This document shows positions 10,317 through 19,701 of a stretch of 46,311 nucleotides of DNA, one piece after another. A model generated the notes under the pieces. It saw only the letters and a program-made list of their open reading frames with translations, had not been told where the DNA came from and did no database searches. Where the stretch lies: assembly GCF_003977595.1 (NCBI RefSeq), contig NZ_RYYR01000032.1, positions 1 to 46,311 on the forward strand. Reading direction: 5' to 3'. The first letter of the stretch is position 1. Each line of letters opens with the position of its first letter. A program made the position numbers and the translations under genes. The DNA is from Lysinibacillus antri (GTDB taxonomy: Bacteria > Bacillota > Bacilli > Bacillales_A > Planococcaceae).

Positions 10317-10673
10317 ATGAATTCAAAAATCTCCAGAAGATTAGATGTCACAGAAGAAGAAATATTTTCGGAATTGCATCATTTTTTATTAAGAAAAAAT
10401 AATCGAATACTTTCGAATGATGAAGTTGTTGAAAAAACGGGTGTACCTGAAGAGATGATTCATAAGTGGGTTAAAAATGGTAAGTTAAAACAATCAATGT
10501 TTCCTAATCTTGGGGCACCTTGTGAACGTTGCGGTAAAATCACAAACCATGCAAAAATTTGTAGAGATTGTACGAATACCATTACAGGGGTCCTTGCGCA
10601 AGAGGAAAGAGATAAAGAGTGGTTCAACAGTATTCAAAATACGAATAGAAGAAGTACGTATCATTATAAATAA
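10317..10673 (+). CDS. YvyF-like zinc-ribbon protein
   Basis: A 118-residue protein with a MerR-like helix-turn-helix stretch (about 35-60, SNDEVVEKTGVPEEMIHKWV) followed by a four-cysteine knuckle (Cys69, 72, 82, 85). The layout and GxLxQxxFPNLxxPCERCG-type sequence resemble YvyF, the small protein of the flgM operon in B. subtilis. No flagellar genes are nearby, so a role in motility is not supported by context. RBS GGAGG lies about 8 bases before the ATG. It lies just after the DUF2225 gene. Confidence 0.6.
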   Translation: MNSKISRRLDVTEEEIFSELHHFLLRKNNRILSNDEVVEKTGVPEEMIHKWVKNGKLKQSMFPNLGAPCERCGKITNHAKICRDCTNTITGVLAQEERDKEWFNSIQNTNRRSTYHYK

Positions 10674-10681
10674 AATGAAAT

Positions 10682-10726
10682 AACGTAGATGTCCAGAAAG
10701 CACTATACTTTCTGGACATCTACGTT
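10682..10726. terminator. Perfect 19-bp hairpin, probable terminator
   Basis: AACGTAGATGTCCAGAAAG (10682-10700) pairs exactly with 10708-10726 around a 7-base loop, between the YvyF-like gene and the convergent atoE. The flanks are T-rich on the minus strand; on the plus strand the tail is weak. Confidence 0.65.
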
Positions 10727-10798
10727 TCTAATAATAAAATATCGCTAAAAAGCTGTGCTCCTACGGTAATAACAATAAATTGTCACGATCCTCGTCGC

Positions 10799-10840
10799 AA
10801 AGGAGCCGTCCAAAATGACTTTTTGGACGGCTCCTTTATT
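10799..10840. terminator. Second hairpin between convergent genes
   Basis: AAAGGAGCCGTCCAAAA pairs with TTTTGGACGGCTCCTTT. It probably ends atoE and/or the opposing transcript, but T tracts are short on both sides. It resembles the dck terminator at 19702. Confidence 0.6.
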
Positions 10841-10859
10841 GCTGGCTTTAATTATGTTT

Positions 10860-12173
10860 CTATAAAAATAGAAACCCAATACTTATGATTATCCCTGTGT
10901 AAATAAGGACAAATAAACAGAATCCCATAATATCCTTTGCTCTTAACCCTGCAATAGCAAGTGCTGGTAATGCCCAAAACGGTTGAATCATATTTGTCCA
11001 TGCATCTCCCCAGGCAATAGCCATTGCAGTTTTTGCATAATCCGCACCGATTTGAGAAGCAGCTTCTAGCATAATAGGTGCTTGAACTGCCCATTGTCCT
11101 CCACCTGAAGGAACAAAGAAGTTAACAAGACCAGCAGAATAGAACGTGAATAAATAGAATGTAAAATCATTTGATATAGTGATAAACCAATTCGAAAAGA
11201 CGACCGCTAGTCCAGAAGCTGTCATCATACCCATGATTCCAGCATAAAACGGAAATTGAAATACGATGCCACTCGTTGTTTTAATCGCATTTTGCGCAGC
11301 AGCAAGGAAACGTTGTGGCGTGCCATGGAAGATAATTCCTAATACAATAAAAATCGTATTTACGATATTTAGATCAAGAACAAACCCTTTTGTAGCAAAA
11401 TGATAAATCAAATAAGATACACCAATAAGTCCAATTAATATAGTTAATAACGTACTTCTTTCACTCCAAGAAGCAAAGGTTTTTTCTGCAGGAGGGAATT
11501 TTTGTTCCTCTTCTTTTAACAATGCTGGATCGACCTCAACAACATCTTCTTCTTTAGGCATCATCCAACGATTGAAGAACGGTAATGTAAAACCAATAAC
11601 AAGGACAATGAATAGGTTGTAAGGTGTGAAAATTGTATCCGCAGTTGGCACGACGCCCATAATATTAGCAAACGGATGTCCCTCTGTTGCAACTGATAAT
11701 GGGATGGATCCTGCTAAGCCCCCATGCCAAATAATGAACCCGGAATAAGCACTTGCAATTAATAAACGATAATCCACTTTTTTTACATGGCGTGCAATTT
11801 CCTTGGCAAATAAAGCGCCAATTACTAATCCAAAGCCCCAGTTAATCCAACAAGCAATAAGCGAAACAAATGTTACGAAAATAATGGCACTGCTAGGCTT
11901 CTTAATTTTACTTGCAATGAATGATAAAAACTTTTTGAAAATAGGACTGTTTGCTAACACGTGTCCTGCTGCCAAAACGATTACCATTTGCATAGTAAAG
12001 GCTAATAAACCCCAAAAACCATCTCCCCAAAACTTAACCATTTCTAATGGTGATGAATCTGTTAAAACGACACCAAGAAATAAAACTAGTACAGTTAAGA
12101 TTGCAACGAAAATATATGGATCTGGTAAAAGTTTTTCCATAATATTATTTGAAATCCTAGTCAAAAATTTCAT
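10860..12173 (-). CDS. atoE: AtoE-type short-chain fatty acid transporter
   Basis: A 437-residue polytopic membrane protein of the AtoE family, which takes up short-chain fatty acids such as acetoacetate or butyrate. About ten to twelve hydrophobic segments are visible. Family-like blocks include CWINWGFGLVIGALFAKEIARHV, FIIWHGGLAGSIPL and VPSGGGQWAVQAPIMLEAA. It starts with MKFLTRISNNIMEKLLPDPYIFV after GGAGAGGA. It is divergent from scoAB across a decayed dehydrogenase gene. Transporter plus succinyl-CoA:acetoacetate CoA-transferase form a ketone-body or butyrate use pathway. A cre-like site lies in its leader region. Confidence 0.88.
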   Translation of the reverse strand: MKFLTRISNNIMEKLLPDPYIFVAILTVLVLFLGVVLTDSSPLEMVKFWGDGFWGLLAFTMQMVIVLAAGHVLANSPIFKKFLSFIASKIKKPSSAIIFVTFVSLIACWINWGFGLVIGALFAKEIARHVKKVDYRLLIASAYSGFIIWHGGLAGSIPLSVATEGHPFANIMGVVPTADTIFTPYNLFIVLVIGFTLPFFNRWMMPKEEDVVEVDPALLKEEEQKFPPAEKTFASWSERSTLLTILIGLIGVSYLIYHFATKGFVLDLNIVNTIFIVLGIIFHGTPQRFLAAAQNAIKTTSGIVFQFPFYAGIMGMMTASGLAVVFSNWFITISNDFTFYLFTFYSAGLVNFFVPSGGGQWAVQAPIMLEAASQIGADYAKTAMAIAWGDAWTNMIQPFWALPALAIAGLRAKDIMGFCLFVLIYTGIIISIGFLFL

Positions 12174-12200
12174 CGTTACATCCTCTCCCTCCGTTTTATT

Positions 12201-12215
12201 TTGAAAGCGTTTTAG
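12201..12215. promoter_or_regulatory. Candidate CcpA (cre) site
   Basis: TTGAAAGCGTTTTAG matches WTGNAANCGNWWNCA at 13 of 15 positions (last two differ). It lies 28 bases upstream of the atoE start, a position suited to catabolite repression of this carbon-use gene. Confidence 0.45.
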
Positions 12216-12296
12216 CGCCTTCGCTAGAATAATATGTTGGAGTGGAGAGGTTTATTTTGTTTTTTCAAAAATGTGACTTTGGTAAGAGGAATCCAT

Positions 12297-12608
12297 TTAA
12301 TTTATCTCTTTTGCATCGCACTCCTCATTAAGATAAACGATAGTCAAGTTAGCCCCTTCTTTAGCATAAGCTACTGCTACTGCACGTCCAATTCAACTAT
12401 CACCATCCGTGATTAGTACCACTTCCCCCTTAAGTTTGCCCCTCCCTTTAAAGCCGGCATAGTCAAATATTGGCCTTGGCACCATCGCCCATTCTAACCC
12501 AGGTTGCTGTTCTTGATGTTGTGGTGGGAAAGCAATTGGTTGTTGGACTACTTTTGTATAACGCCGATGTATGGGTAAACAGAAGAGCCTTGATCTACAA
12601 TTGTACAT
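12297..12608 (-). pseudogene. Short-chain dehydrogenase (SDR), N-terminal remnant
   Basis: The minus strand encodes FPPQHQEQQPGLEWAM, VPRPIFDY, GRGKLKGEVVLITDGDS, a TGA stop (12393-12395), then IGRAVAVAYAKEGANLTIVY and LNEECDAK before TAA at 12297. This is the start of a classical SDR of the YhdF/YhxC/YdaD kind. The stop replaces the glycine codon (GGA to TGA) in the cofactor-binding TGGDSGIG motif, and the first G of that motif is also changed to D. About 200 residues of the usual protein are missing. The remnant lies between atoE and scoAB. The upstream limit of homology is uncertain. Confidence 0.8.
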
Positions 12609-12668
12609 CCTTCCTTAAATTCCCATATACGAATATATTATGCCCCCTAAGCTAATAAGGTGCTAGGT

Positions 12669-12698
12669 GTTATAAGCAGTGTTTAGACATCATACATA
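12669..12698 (+). promoter_or_regulatory. Possible SigE promoter of scoAB
   Basis: CATACATA at 12691-12698 resembles the SigE -10 CATACAHT, with a weak -35 GTTATAA 15 bases upstream. The leader to scoA would be about 65 bases. The B. subtilis sco operon is reported in the mother-cell SigE regulon; this is recalled, not checked. Confidence 0.3.
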
Positions 12699-12772
12699 TT
12701 AGTAGGACAAGAAATAGGAGAGTAGGGCAATGAACTTTACTAGTTATATATTGTTGACTTAGGAGGTTATAT

Positions 12773-13483
12773 ATGAGGAGCAAAGTATGGGATTCTTTTG
12801 ATGAGGTAATTTCAGATATACCAGATGGTGCAACGATTGTTGTAGGGGGATTTGGGTTATGTGGGATACCCGAAAAAAGCATTGAAGCACTAAAAAATAA
12901 AGGAACAAAAAACCTAACAATTGTGAGCAATAACTGTGGTGTAGACGATTGGGGACTGGGCTTATTACTTGCAAATAAGCAAATAAAGAAAATGATTGCC
13001 TCTTATGTAGGGGAAAATAAAATATTTGAACAACAATTTTTAAATGGAGAATTAGAAGTAGAACTCACTCCTCAAGGAACGTTGGCAGAGCGAATCCGCG
13101 CAGGTGGGGCAGGAATCCCTGGTTTTTATACTGCAACAGGAGTGGGAACACCTATTGCAGAAGGGAAAGAAGCAAAGATTTTTGACGGGAAAGAGTATTT
13201 GTTAGAGCGAGCAATAAAAGGGGACTTTGCCTTAGTAAAAGCATGGAAAGCTGATAAACTAGGCAATCTTGTATTTCGTAAGACATCACGCAACTTTAAC
13301 CCGATTGCGGCAACTGCTGGGAAAGTTACCATTGCAGAAGTAGAAGAATTGGTAGAAGTAGGCGAATTGAATCCCGATGAAATTCACACCCCAAGTATTT
13401 ATGTACAACGAGTCGTGCTTGGACAAAATTATCAGAAACGAATTGAACGGCTTACTGTACAAAGTGTTGGGGGTGAGAGGTAA
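12773..13483 (+). CDS. scoA: Succinyl-CoA:3-oxoacid CoA-transferase subunit A
   Basis: Alpha subunit of the CoA-transferase that moves CoA from succinyl-CoA to acetoacetate. The 236-residue protein carries the family I CoA-transferase start: [37 protein letters not shown], then [34 protein letters not shown] lies 7 bases before the ATG. scoB follows after one base, so the two subunits are translated together. Confidence 0.94.
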   Translation: MRSKVWDSFDEVISDIPDGATIVVGGFGLCGIPEKSIEALKNKGTKNLTIVSNNCGVDDWGLGLLLANKQIKKMIASYVGENKIFEQQFLNGELEVELTPQGTLAERIRAGGAGIPGFYTATGVGTPIAEGKEAKIFDGKEYLLERAIKGDFALVKAWKADKLGNLVFRKTSRNFNPIAATAGKVTIAEVEELVEVGELNPDEIHTPSIYVQRVVLGQNYQKRIERLTVQSVGGER

Positions 13484-13484
13484 T

Positions 13485-14129
13485 ATGCCATCAGCTAGAC
13501 AACGAATTGTTCAACGAGCGGTACAAGAAATACAAGATGGAATGTATGTAAATTTAGGGATAGGGATGCCGACATTAGTAGCTAATGTGATTCCTAAAGA
13601 GGTCAATGTTTTGTTGCAATCGGAAAATGGGATGCTTGGTATTGGTCCATACCCATTAGAAGAAGAAGTTGATGCTGATTTAATCAATGCTGGGAAAGAA
13701 ACCGTCACAATAATTCCAGGGGGAACCATTTTTGATAGTGCAGAGTCCTTTGCTATGATTCGTGGTGGTCATATCGATTTGGCAATTTTAGGTGGAATGG
13801 AAGTATCGGAAAAAGGTGATCTAGCAAACTGGATGATTCCAGGGAAGATGGTTAAAGGTATGGGTGGCGCAATGGATCTTGTAGTAGGTGCAAAACAAGT
13901 TGTTGTTATTATGGAGCATGTATCAAAATACGGAGAATCAAAGATTAAAAAAGAGTGTACATTGCCGTTAACGGGAAAAGGTGTCATTCATCGGTTAATT
14001 ACTGATTTAGCAGTGTTTGATTTTACAGCTAAAGGAATGATATTAGTTGAATTAGCAGAAGGAGTGACATTAGAAGAAGTATGCCAAAAAACAGAAGCAA
14101 CATTTGAAGTAGGAGCTTCCTTAAAGTAA
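13485..14129 (+). CDS. scoB: Succinyl-CoA:3-oxoacid CoA-transferase subunit B
   Basis: Beta subunit, 214 residues, bearing the catalytic glutamate Glu47 in [11 protein letters not shown] that forms the CoA thioester. Other family blocks are [14 protein letters not shown] and [16 protein letters not shown]. The ATG at 13485 ([12 protein letters not shown]) has a purine-rich RBS (GGGGGTGAGAGG) inside the end of scoA; the open frame upstream to 13377 only overlaps scoA. With scoA and AtoE it suggests use of acetoacetate or related acids, perhaps from poly-hydroxybutyrate or fatty acid breakdown. Confidence 0.94.
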   Translation: MPSARQRIVQRAVQEIQDGMYVNLGIGMPTLVANVIPKEVNVLLQSENGMLGIGPYPLEEEVDADLINAGKETVTIIPGGTIFDSAESFAMIRGGHIDLAILGGMEVSEKGDLANWMIPGKMVKGMGGAMDLVVGAKQVVVIMEHVSKYGESKIKKECTLPLTGKGVIHRLITDLAVFDFTAKGMILVELAEGVTLEEVCQKTEATFEVGASLK

Positions 14130-14156
14130 AAAAACGCCTGAATTAGGCGTCTTTAA
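14130..14156 (+). terminator. scoAB terminator
   Basis: ACGCCT-GAATT-AGGCGT hairpin followed by CTTTAAA: short stem and weak T tract. Confidence 0.6.
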
Positions 14157-14241
14157 ACAGGTGGTAAACGCTTATATATGGCAATCTTGCCTAGACTGCC
14201 AAGCGTTCTCAAAATAAATTTCCTTTATGAAAGGTTTTCTT

Positions 14242-14448
14242 TTACTTCTTTTTAGGAGACTTTTTAACGAACTCATCTACTTGAGCAGTTAAATCTTCAA
14301 CTACAGCTCTAAGCAGTTCTTTTTGATCGTCGGATAATTTTTTTTTCACATCCTCAAGATTTACACCATTTTTTTGAAGGACATCACTTACTAACAAATC
14401 AATTACTTTGTTAGAAATTACCTTTGGTGATTTAGGTAATTCGCTCAT
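14242..14448 (-). CDS. Small CotW-like spore coat protein
   Basis: A 68-residue charged helical protein. The core VSDVLQKNGVNLEDVKKKLS and DDQKELLRAVVEDL resembles residues 20-60 of B. subtilis CotW ([20 protein letters not shown] then EMLLNLVKDL), an insoluble-fraction coat protein encoded next to cotX and cotV. It lacks the long Lys/Gln C-terminal tail of CotW. RBS GGGGTGG precedes the ATG. Its location beside two CotX-domain genes supports the call. It is separated from them by a terminator, so probably transcribed alone. Confidence 0.65.
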   Translation of the reverse strand: MSELPKSPKVISNKVIDLLVSDVLQKNGVNLEDVKKKLSDDQKELLRAVVEDLTAQVDEFVKKSPKKK

Positions 14449-14547
14449 TCTACCACCCCTTATTGTAAAAATACTCTCTTCTAAACATATGCAATGATGG
14501 TGATTTGGGTAACTTCGATGGGGGAAATATACATGTATTAGTTAACT

Positions 14548-14595
14548 AAATAAAATAATGCCCACGCATATAAATTTGAATTTATTTGCGTGGGT
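14548..14595 (-). terminator. Terminator of the cotX-like operon
   Basis: On the minus strand CCCACGCA-AATAAATT...TTATATGCGTGGG followed by ATTATTTTATTT. Confidence 0.75.
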
Positions 14596-14667
14596 AAATT
14601 CCCTCTAGTTAGAGAAAACGAATATATTTATATAAATTTACTCATTTTATTAATAGATTATTAAATA

Positions 14668-15096
14668 TTAGAATATATCTACTTTTGCAACGATCGATAC
14701 AAGGATTTGAAGCATTGCTTGGATATTTACTGCTAAATCCGTATCATGAGTTGTAACATGGATTCCTTTTGAGTTTTCGATAATTGTTTTTTGAGTATTA
14801 CGTTGTCTCATGCTCATAAATTGTTTAATATCATCAGCAACATTCTTACCTTGATCTGAGTCGCCGATTGTTACGCTAATTACAGCTGCAATGGCTGCTT
14901 GAATGCCAAGTTGTAAAGAAATAGCAGCTTGAGTATCTGTAGAATGAATATCAACATATTCAGAATCCTTAACAATAATCCATTCATAAGATTGTTGTTG
15001 AGTTGTCATCTCAGCTTTTGCTTCTTGTTCCACATCTACTTCGTTTTCTTCATCGTTGTTGCCATTCCAATGATCCAATGCTCTAAATTCTGTCAT
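14668..15096 (-). CDS. CotX-family spore coat protein
   Basis: A 142-residue protein built around the spore coat X/V domain. After an acidic N-terminal 45 residues come two similar copies of the domain: IVKDSEYVDIHSTDTQAAIS (about 60-100) and IIENSKGIHVTTHDTDLAVN (about 105-142). It ends VSIVAKVDIF, as in CotX/CotV. Proteins of this group form the insoluble outer coat or crust in B. subtilis. The start is ATG 15096, placing GGAGG 9 bases upstream; the ATG at 15102 is only 3 bases from it. It follows its paralogue by 26 bases in the same operon. Confidence 0.85.
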   Translation of the reverse strand: MTEFRALDHWNGNNDEENEVDVEQEAKAEMTTQQQSYEWIIVKDSEYVDIHSTDTQAAISLQLGIQAAIAAVISVTIGDSDQGKNVADDIKQFMSMRQRNTQKTIIENSKGIHVTTHDTDLAVNIQAMLQILVSIVAKVDIF

Positions 15097-15122
15097 TGTC
15101 ATTCACCTCCCTTTATTTAAAA

Positions 15123-15635
15123 TTATAGAATGTCTAATTTTGCCACTAACGAAACAAGCACTTGTAGTAAAGCTTGAATATTTACTGCTAAGTCTGTGTC
15201 CGTTGTTGTAATGTTGACATCCTTCGAGTTTTTAACAAAAATCTTTTGTTTATTTGTTTGCTCCATATTAAATTTTTGGAAAAGGTCGTGTGCAATATGT
15301 CTACCGTGTTCAGAATCGGCAACAGTCACGCTCACTACTAGAGCGATTGCAAGCTGTAATCCTACTTGAAGGGAAACTGCTGCTTGAGTATCTGTGGATT
15401 TAACTGTAACGTCAATGGAGTCTTTAATCCAAATTAATTCATCAGATTCTTGCCCCATAAATGAAGCTAGATCGAAATCCTGTGTGATATCTGTTTCATT
15501 GTGATGATGACCATGATTATTCCCCACAGTACTTTCCTCCTTCTCTTGCTCCTTAGGTTTATGAGATTTGCAGTGTTTACAATTATCTGTCTCTTCATTT
15601 TTGCAATTACAATATCTACATTTCCAATATGACAT
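15123..15635 (-). CDS. CotX-family coat protein with N-terminal RanBP2-like zinc finger
   Basis: A 170-residue protein. The first 25 residues, MSYWKCRYCNCKNEETDNCK then HC, have the spacing W4-x-C6-x2-C9-x3-N13-x5-C19-x2-C22, which is the RanBP2 zinc-finger pattern with one residue less than usual. A Lys/Glu/His-rich linker (including HGHHHNET) leads to the CotX domain with two repeats, IKDSIDVTVKSTDTQAAVSL and VKNSKDVNITTTDTDLAVNI, ending VAKLDIL. RBS AGGAGG is strong. It is first in the operon with the neighbouring CotX paralogue. Structural role in spore coat or crust is inferred from the family; what the finger binds is unknown. Confidence 0.85.
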   Translation of the reverse strand: MSYWKCRYCNCKNEETDNCKHCKSHKPKEQEKEESTVGNNHGHHHNETDITQDFDLASFMGQESDELIWIKDSIDVTVKSTDTQAAVSLQVGLQLAIALVVSVTVADSEHGRHIAHDLFQKFNMEQTNKQKIFVKNSKDVNITTTDTDLAVNIQALLQVLVSLVAKLDIL

Positions 15636-15692
15636 GAATAGCCCTCCTTTCTTTAAAATAGGCCAAGTAGATGTATTTACACTTGACGTTCA

Positions 15693-15701
15693 TAGGATAT
15701 G
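15693..15701 (-). promoter_or_regulatory. Candidate SigK -10 element
   Basis: Minus-strand CATATCCTA matches the SigK -10 CATANNNTA exactly, about 58 bases upstream of the cotX-like start. No clear -35 AC at the expected distance, so support is partial. Confidence 0.4.
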
Positions 15702-15824
15702 ACCATGTAAAAAGTTGATATAGTTTGTTTAACTATTTTTTTAAAAAATAATAATTTAATAGTAAAAAGCCTATTTTTTTGTTCGCCAAATAAGTTTAAT
15801 CTGTTATTAACACATATAATTAAA

Positions 15825-15898
15825 TAGGTTGTAGGTAAGGGGTTTAGATTTATGAAGCTTTACTACATGGAAGTGAAAATTAGGTTACAAGTAAGGGC
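15825..15898 (+). repeat. Imperfect 18-base direct repeat upstream of patA
   Basis: TAGGTTGTAGGTAAGGGG (15825-15842) and TAGGTTACAAGTAAGGGC (15881-15898) agree at 14 of 18 positions and are 56 bases apart. They lie downstream of a possible TATAAT (15815-15820), in the patA leader. Confidence 0.5.
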
Positions 15899-15928
15899 TA
15901 ATTTGATTCAGCGAAAGGGGATCAGTAC

Positions 15929-17095
15929 GTGGAACATTTAATTAATAAAAATTTAAAAAAATTAGAGCTTTCCGGAATACGTAAAATAACAAATATGTTG
16001 GTGGAATATCCAAATGCAATTAATTTAACAATTGGTCAGCCAGATTTTCCAACTCCAACACATGTTAAAGAAAAGGCAAAAGAAGCAATTGATGCAAATG
16101 CTACTTCCTATACACCGAATGCAGGGATTGTAGAATTGCGAAATGCAATCGCACAATTTTACAAAAATCAATATGAGCTAGGTTACAACCCACAAGATGA
16201 AATAATTGTAACTCATGGCGCTTCAGGGGCTTTACAAATTGCATTAAGAGCAATTCTAGAAGAAGGCTGTGAGGTAATAGTTGCTGCACCTGCTTATCCT
16301 GGTTATATCCCTTTAGTCGAACTGTGTGGCGCAGTACCGGTTTGCGTAGATACGGTATCTTCTAATTTTGTATTAACCGCAGATCTCATTGAAAAACATT
16401 TAACGGATAAAACAAGATGTATTATCCTCCCATCACCATGTAATCCAGTGGGGACAATTATAGAAGATAGCGAATTGCAAAAAATTGCTGCTTTATTAAA
16501 GGATAAAGAAATCTTTGTACTTTCTGATGAAATTTATAGTGAATTAATTTATGAGAAAACACATAAATCCATCGCTTCTTATGAGGGGATGCGAGATAAA
16601 ACAATTGTGATCAACGGTGTTTCCAAATCTCACTCTATGACGGGTTGGCGGATTGGGTACACTTTGGCGCCAACATATATAACAAAAGAAATGATAAAGT
16701 TAAATGGCTACTATATTAGTTGTGCCTCAAGTATTAGCCAGTATGCGGCGCTAGAGGCGTTAACGAATGGATTACATGACCCAATCGAAATGAAAAAGGA
16801 ATATAAAATACGACGGGATTATGTATATAAAAGACTCATAGATATGGGCATTGAAGTAGTGAAACCAGATGGGGCATTTTATATTTTCCCTTCCATTAAG
16901 AAGTACAAGATGCCTTCATCGGAATTTTGTGTGAGGTTATTAAAAGAACAAGGGGTTGCGACAGTACCAGGAAGTGCGTTTACCTCATTTGGAGAAGGGT
17001 ATATTCGCATTTCATTTGCGCAACCCTTAGATGTATTAGAAAAAGGAATGAATGGATTAGAGCAATTTGTTAAAGAGATTAGTGACTCGAAGTAA
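15929..17095 (+). CDS. patA: Aminotransferase PatA (N-acetyl-LL-diaminopimelate aminotransferase type)
   Basis: PLP-dependent class I aminotransferase, 388 residues. In B. subtilis PatA converts N-acetyl-2-amino-6-oxopimelate to N-acetyl-LL-diaminopimelate in lysine and peptidoglycan precursor synthesis. Many blocks match that protein: SGIRKITN, LTIGQPDFPTP, ATSYTPNAG, SDEIYSEL, the PLP-lysine motif INGVSKSHSMTGWRIG (Lys233), YISCASSISQYAALEA and PDGAFYIFPSIK. GTG start, 8 bases after AAAGGGG. Monocistronic, with direct repeats in its leader. Substrate assignment rests on similarity. Confidence 0.87.
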   Translation: MEHLINKNLKKLELSGIRKITNMLVEYPNAINLTIGQPDFPTPTHVKEKAKEAIDANATSYTPNAGIVELRNAIAQFYKNQYELGYNPQDEIIVTHGASGALQIALRAILEEGCEVIVAAPAYPGYIPLVELCGAVPVCVDTVSSNFVLTADLIEKHLTDKTRCIILPSPCNPVGTIIEDSELQKIAALLKDKEIFVLSDEIYSELIYEKTHKSIASYEGMRDKTIVINGVSKSHSMTGWRIGYTLAPTYITKEMIKLNGYYISCASSISQYAALEALTNGLHDPIEMKKEYKIRRDYVYKRLIDMGIEVVKPDGAFYIFPSIKKYKMPSSEFCVRLLKEQGVATVPGSAFTSFGEGYIRISFAQPLDVLEKGMNGLEQFVKEISDSK

Positions 17096-17102
17096 CAAGA
17101 TG

Positions 17103-17133
17103 AAGTCGAATTCCCAATGAGGAGTTCGACTTT

Positions 17134-17135
<2 letters not shown>
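17103..17135 (+). terminator. patA terminator
   Basis: AAGTCGAATTC / GAGTTCGACTT with TTTTT, touching the stop codon of the convergent gene. Confidence 0.85.
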
Positions 17136-18223
<1,088 letters not shown>

Positions 18224-18389
18224 TCATTTTTTCTATGTACTATATTTGAACCAAGTTATTACATTGGTAAATTAAACCTGCCCATAAAATAATTACTTAT
18301 ATACTTTAAACAATGTATTTTGTTATTCACTAGGTTCCTATGATAAAATGAATAGCATTGAGAATTTTGGGTAGAAGGAGGGACTTCTT

Positions 18390-19031
18390 GTGCCTGTTCC
18401 GTTTATTACAGTAGAGGGTCCAATTGGAGTTGGGAAAACGTCTTTATCAAAGGCAATTTCTCAAAGCTTTGACTATCATCTATTAAAAGAAATCGTGGAT
18501 GAGAACCCGTTTCTTGGGAAATTTTATGAAGATATTGATGAGTGGAGCTTCCAAACAGAGATGTTCTTCCTTTGTAATCGATATAAACAATTAACTGATA
18601 TAAAAAAACATATAGTTGAAACAGGATCACCCGTTGTGGCAGATTATCATATCTTCAAAAATTTAATTTTTGCCAAACGTACGCTAAAACCGACAGAGTA
18701 TGTTAAATATGAAGCGATCTATAAAATTTTAACGGCAGATATGCCAAGGCCGAATATGATCATTTATTTACATGCGAGTTTGGATACATTAATGAACCGA
18801 ATTGCCATGCGTGGTCGGGAATTTGAGAAGATGATTACACGTGAATACATAGAGCAACTAGCAGCAGATTATCATGAATTTATTCAACAGTTTGTTGTAC
18901 TACATCCTGAAATTCCTGTAATTCAATTAAATGGCGATCATATCGATTTTGTAAAAAATGAAGACGATTTGCAACAAGTACTGAAAATAGTAGAAGAAAC
19001 GCTACAACAAAGGAGTCTACAACAAGAATGA
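18390..19031 (+). CDS. dgk: Deoxyguanosine kinase
   Basis: Deoxynucleoside kinase of 213 residues that salvages deoxyguanosine (and deoxyadenosine in some species) to the monophosphate with ATP. P-loop GPIGVGKT (10-17), family motif ENPFLGKFYEDIDEWSFQTEMF, ADYHIFKN, and the lid motif RGREFEK. It aligns along its length with B. subtilis Dgk (207 residues). GTG start after GAAGGAGGG. It overlaps dck by four bases (ATGA). Confidence 0.92.
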   Translation: MPVPFITVEGPIGVGKTSLSKAISQSFDYHLLKEIVDENPFLGKFYEDIDEWSFQTEMFFLCNRYKQLTDIKKHIVETGSPVVADYHIFKNLIFAKRTLKPTEYVKYEAIYKILTADMPRPNMIIYLHASLDTLMNRIAMRGREFEKMITREYIEQLAADYHEFIQQFVVLHPEIPVIQLNGDHIDFVKNEDDLQQVLKIVEETLQQRSLQQE

Positions 19032-19696
19032 ACTTACGTGAGAAATACAATATCCCATCAAACACTGTGATTACCATTGCAGGAACAGTAGGTGTTGGGA
19101 AGTCAACGATGACAAAAGCGTTAGCAGAAGCATTAAATTTTCGTACGTCCTTTGAAAAAGTGGATACAAACCCCTATTTGGATAAGTTCTATGATGATTT
19201 TGAAAAGTGGAGCTTCCATTTGCAAATTTACTTTTTAGCAGAACGATTTAAGGAGCAAAAACGTATTTTTGAATACGGAGGAGGCTTTATTCAAGACCGT
19301 TCGATTTATGAGGATACGGGAATTTTTGCGAAAATGCATTATGATAAAGGGACAATGAACCCTATCGATTATGAAACATATACAAACCTATTCGATGCTA
19401 TGGTGATGACGCCTTATTTCCCACATCCTAATTTACTCGTTTATTTAGAAGGGTCAATTGAGGATATTATTGGCCGTATTCATGAGCGTGGGCGTGAAAT
19501 GGAACAACAGACACCTCATGACTATTGGATCGAAATGCACAATCGTTATGAGGACTGGATTAACAATTTCAACGCCTGTCCTGTGTTACGTTTAGATATA
19601 AATGATTATGATTTAATGGAAAGTCCGGATCAAGTTGAACATATTGTTGAGCGTATTGCCTATATGTTAGAACAAACTTCTGGGTTAAGAAAATAG
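19028..19696 (+). CDS. dck: Deoxyadenosine/deoxycytidine kinase
   Basis: Second deoxynucleoside kinase, 222 residues, paralogous to the upstream gene. P-loop GTVGVGKS (19-26), NPYLDKFYDDFEKWSFHLQIYFL, QDRSIYED (the substrate-binding ERS-like motif) and RGREMEQ lid. As in B. subtilis it forms a dck-dgk pair, but here the order is dgk then dck. The ATG overlaps the dgk stop, and the RBS AAGGAG lies 12 bases upstream. Confidence 0.92.
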   Translation: MNLREKYNIPSNTVITIAGTVGVGKSTMTKALAEALNFRTSFEKVDTNPYLDKFYDDFEKWSFHLQIYFLAERFKEQKRIFEYGGGFIQDRSIYEDTGIFAKMHYDKGTMNPIDYETYTNLFDAMVMTPYFPHPNLLVYLEGSIEDIIGRIHERGREMEQQTPHDYWIEMHNRYEDWINNFNACPVLRLDINDYDLMESPDQVEHIVERIAYMLEQTSGLRK

Positions 19697-19701
19697 TATG
19701 A

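Noticed and set aside
11803..12204. 133-codon plus-strand frame opposite atoE
   Set aside because: Antisense to membrane helices of a recognisable transporter.
12470..12655. Plus-strand frame in the atoE-scoA gap
   Set aside because: The minus strand of the same bases carries clear SDR homology, so this is its complement.
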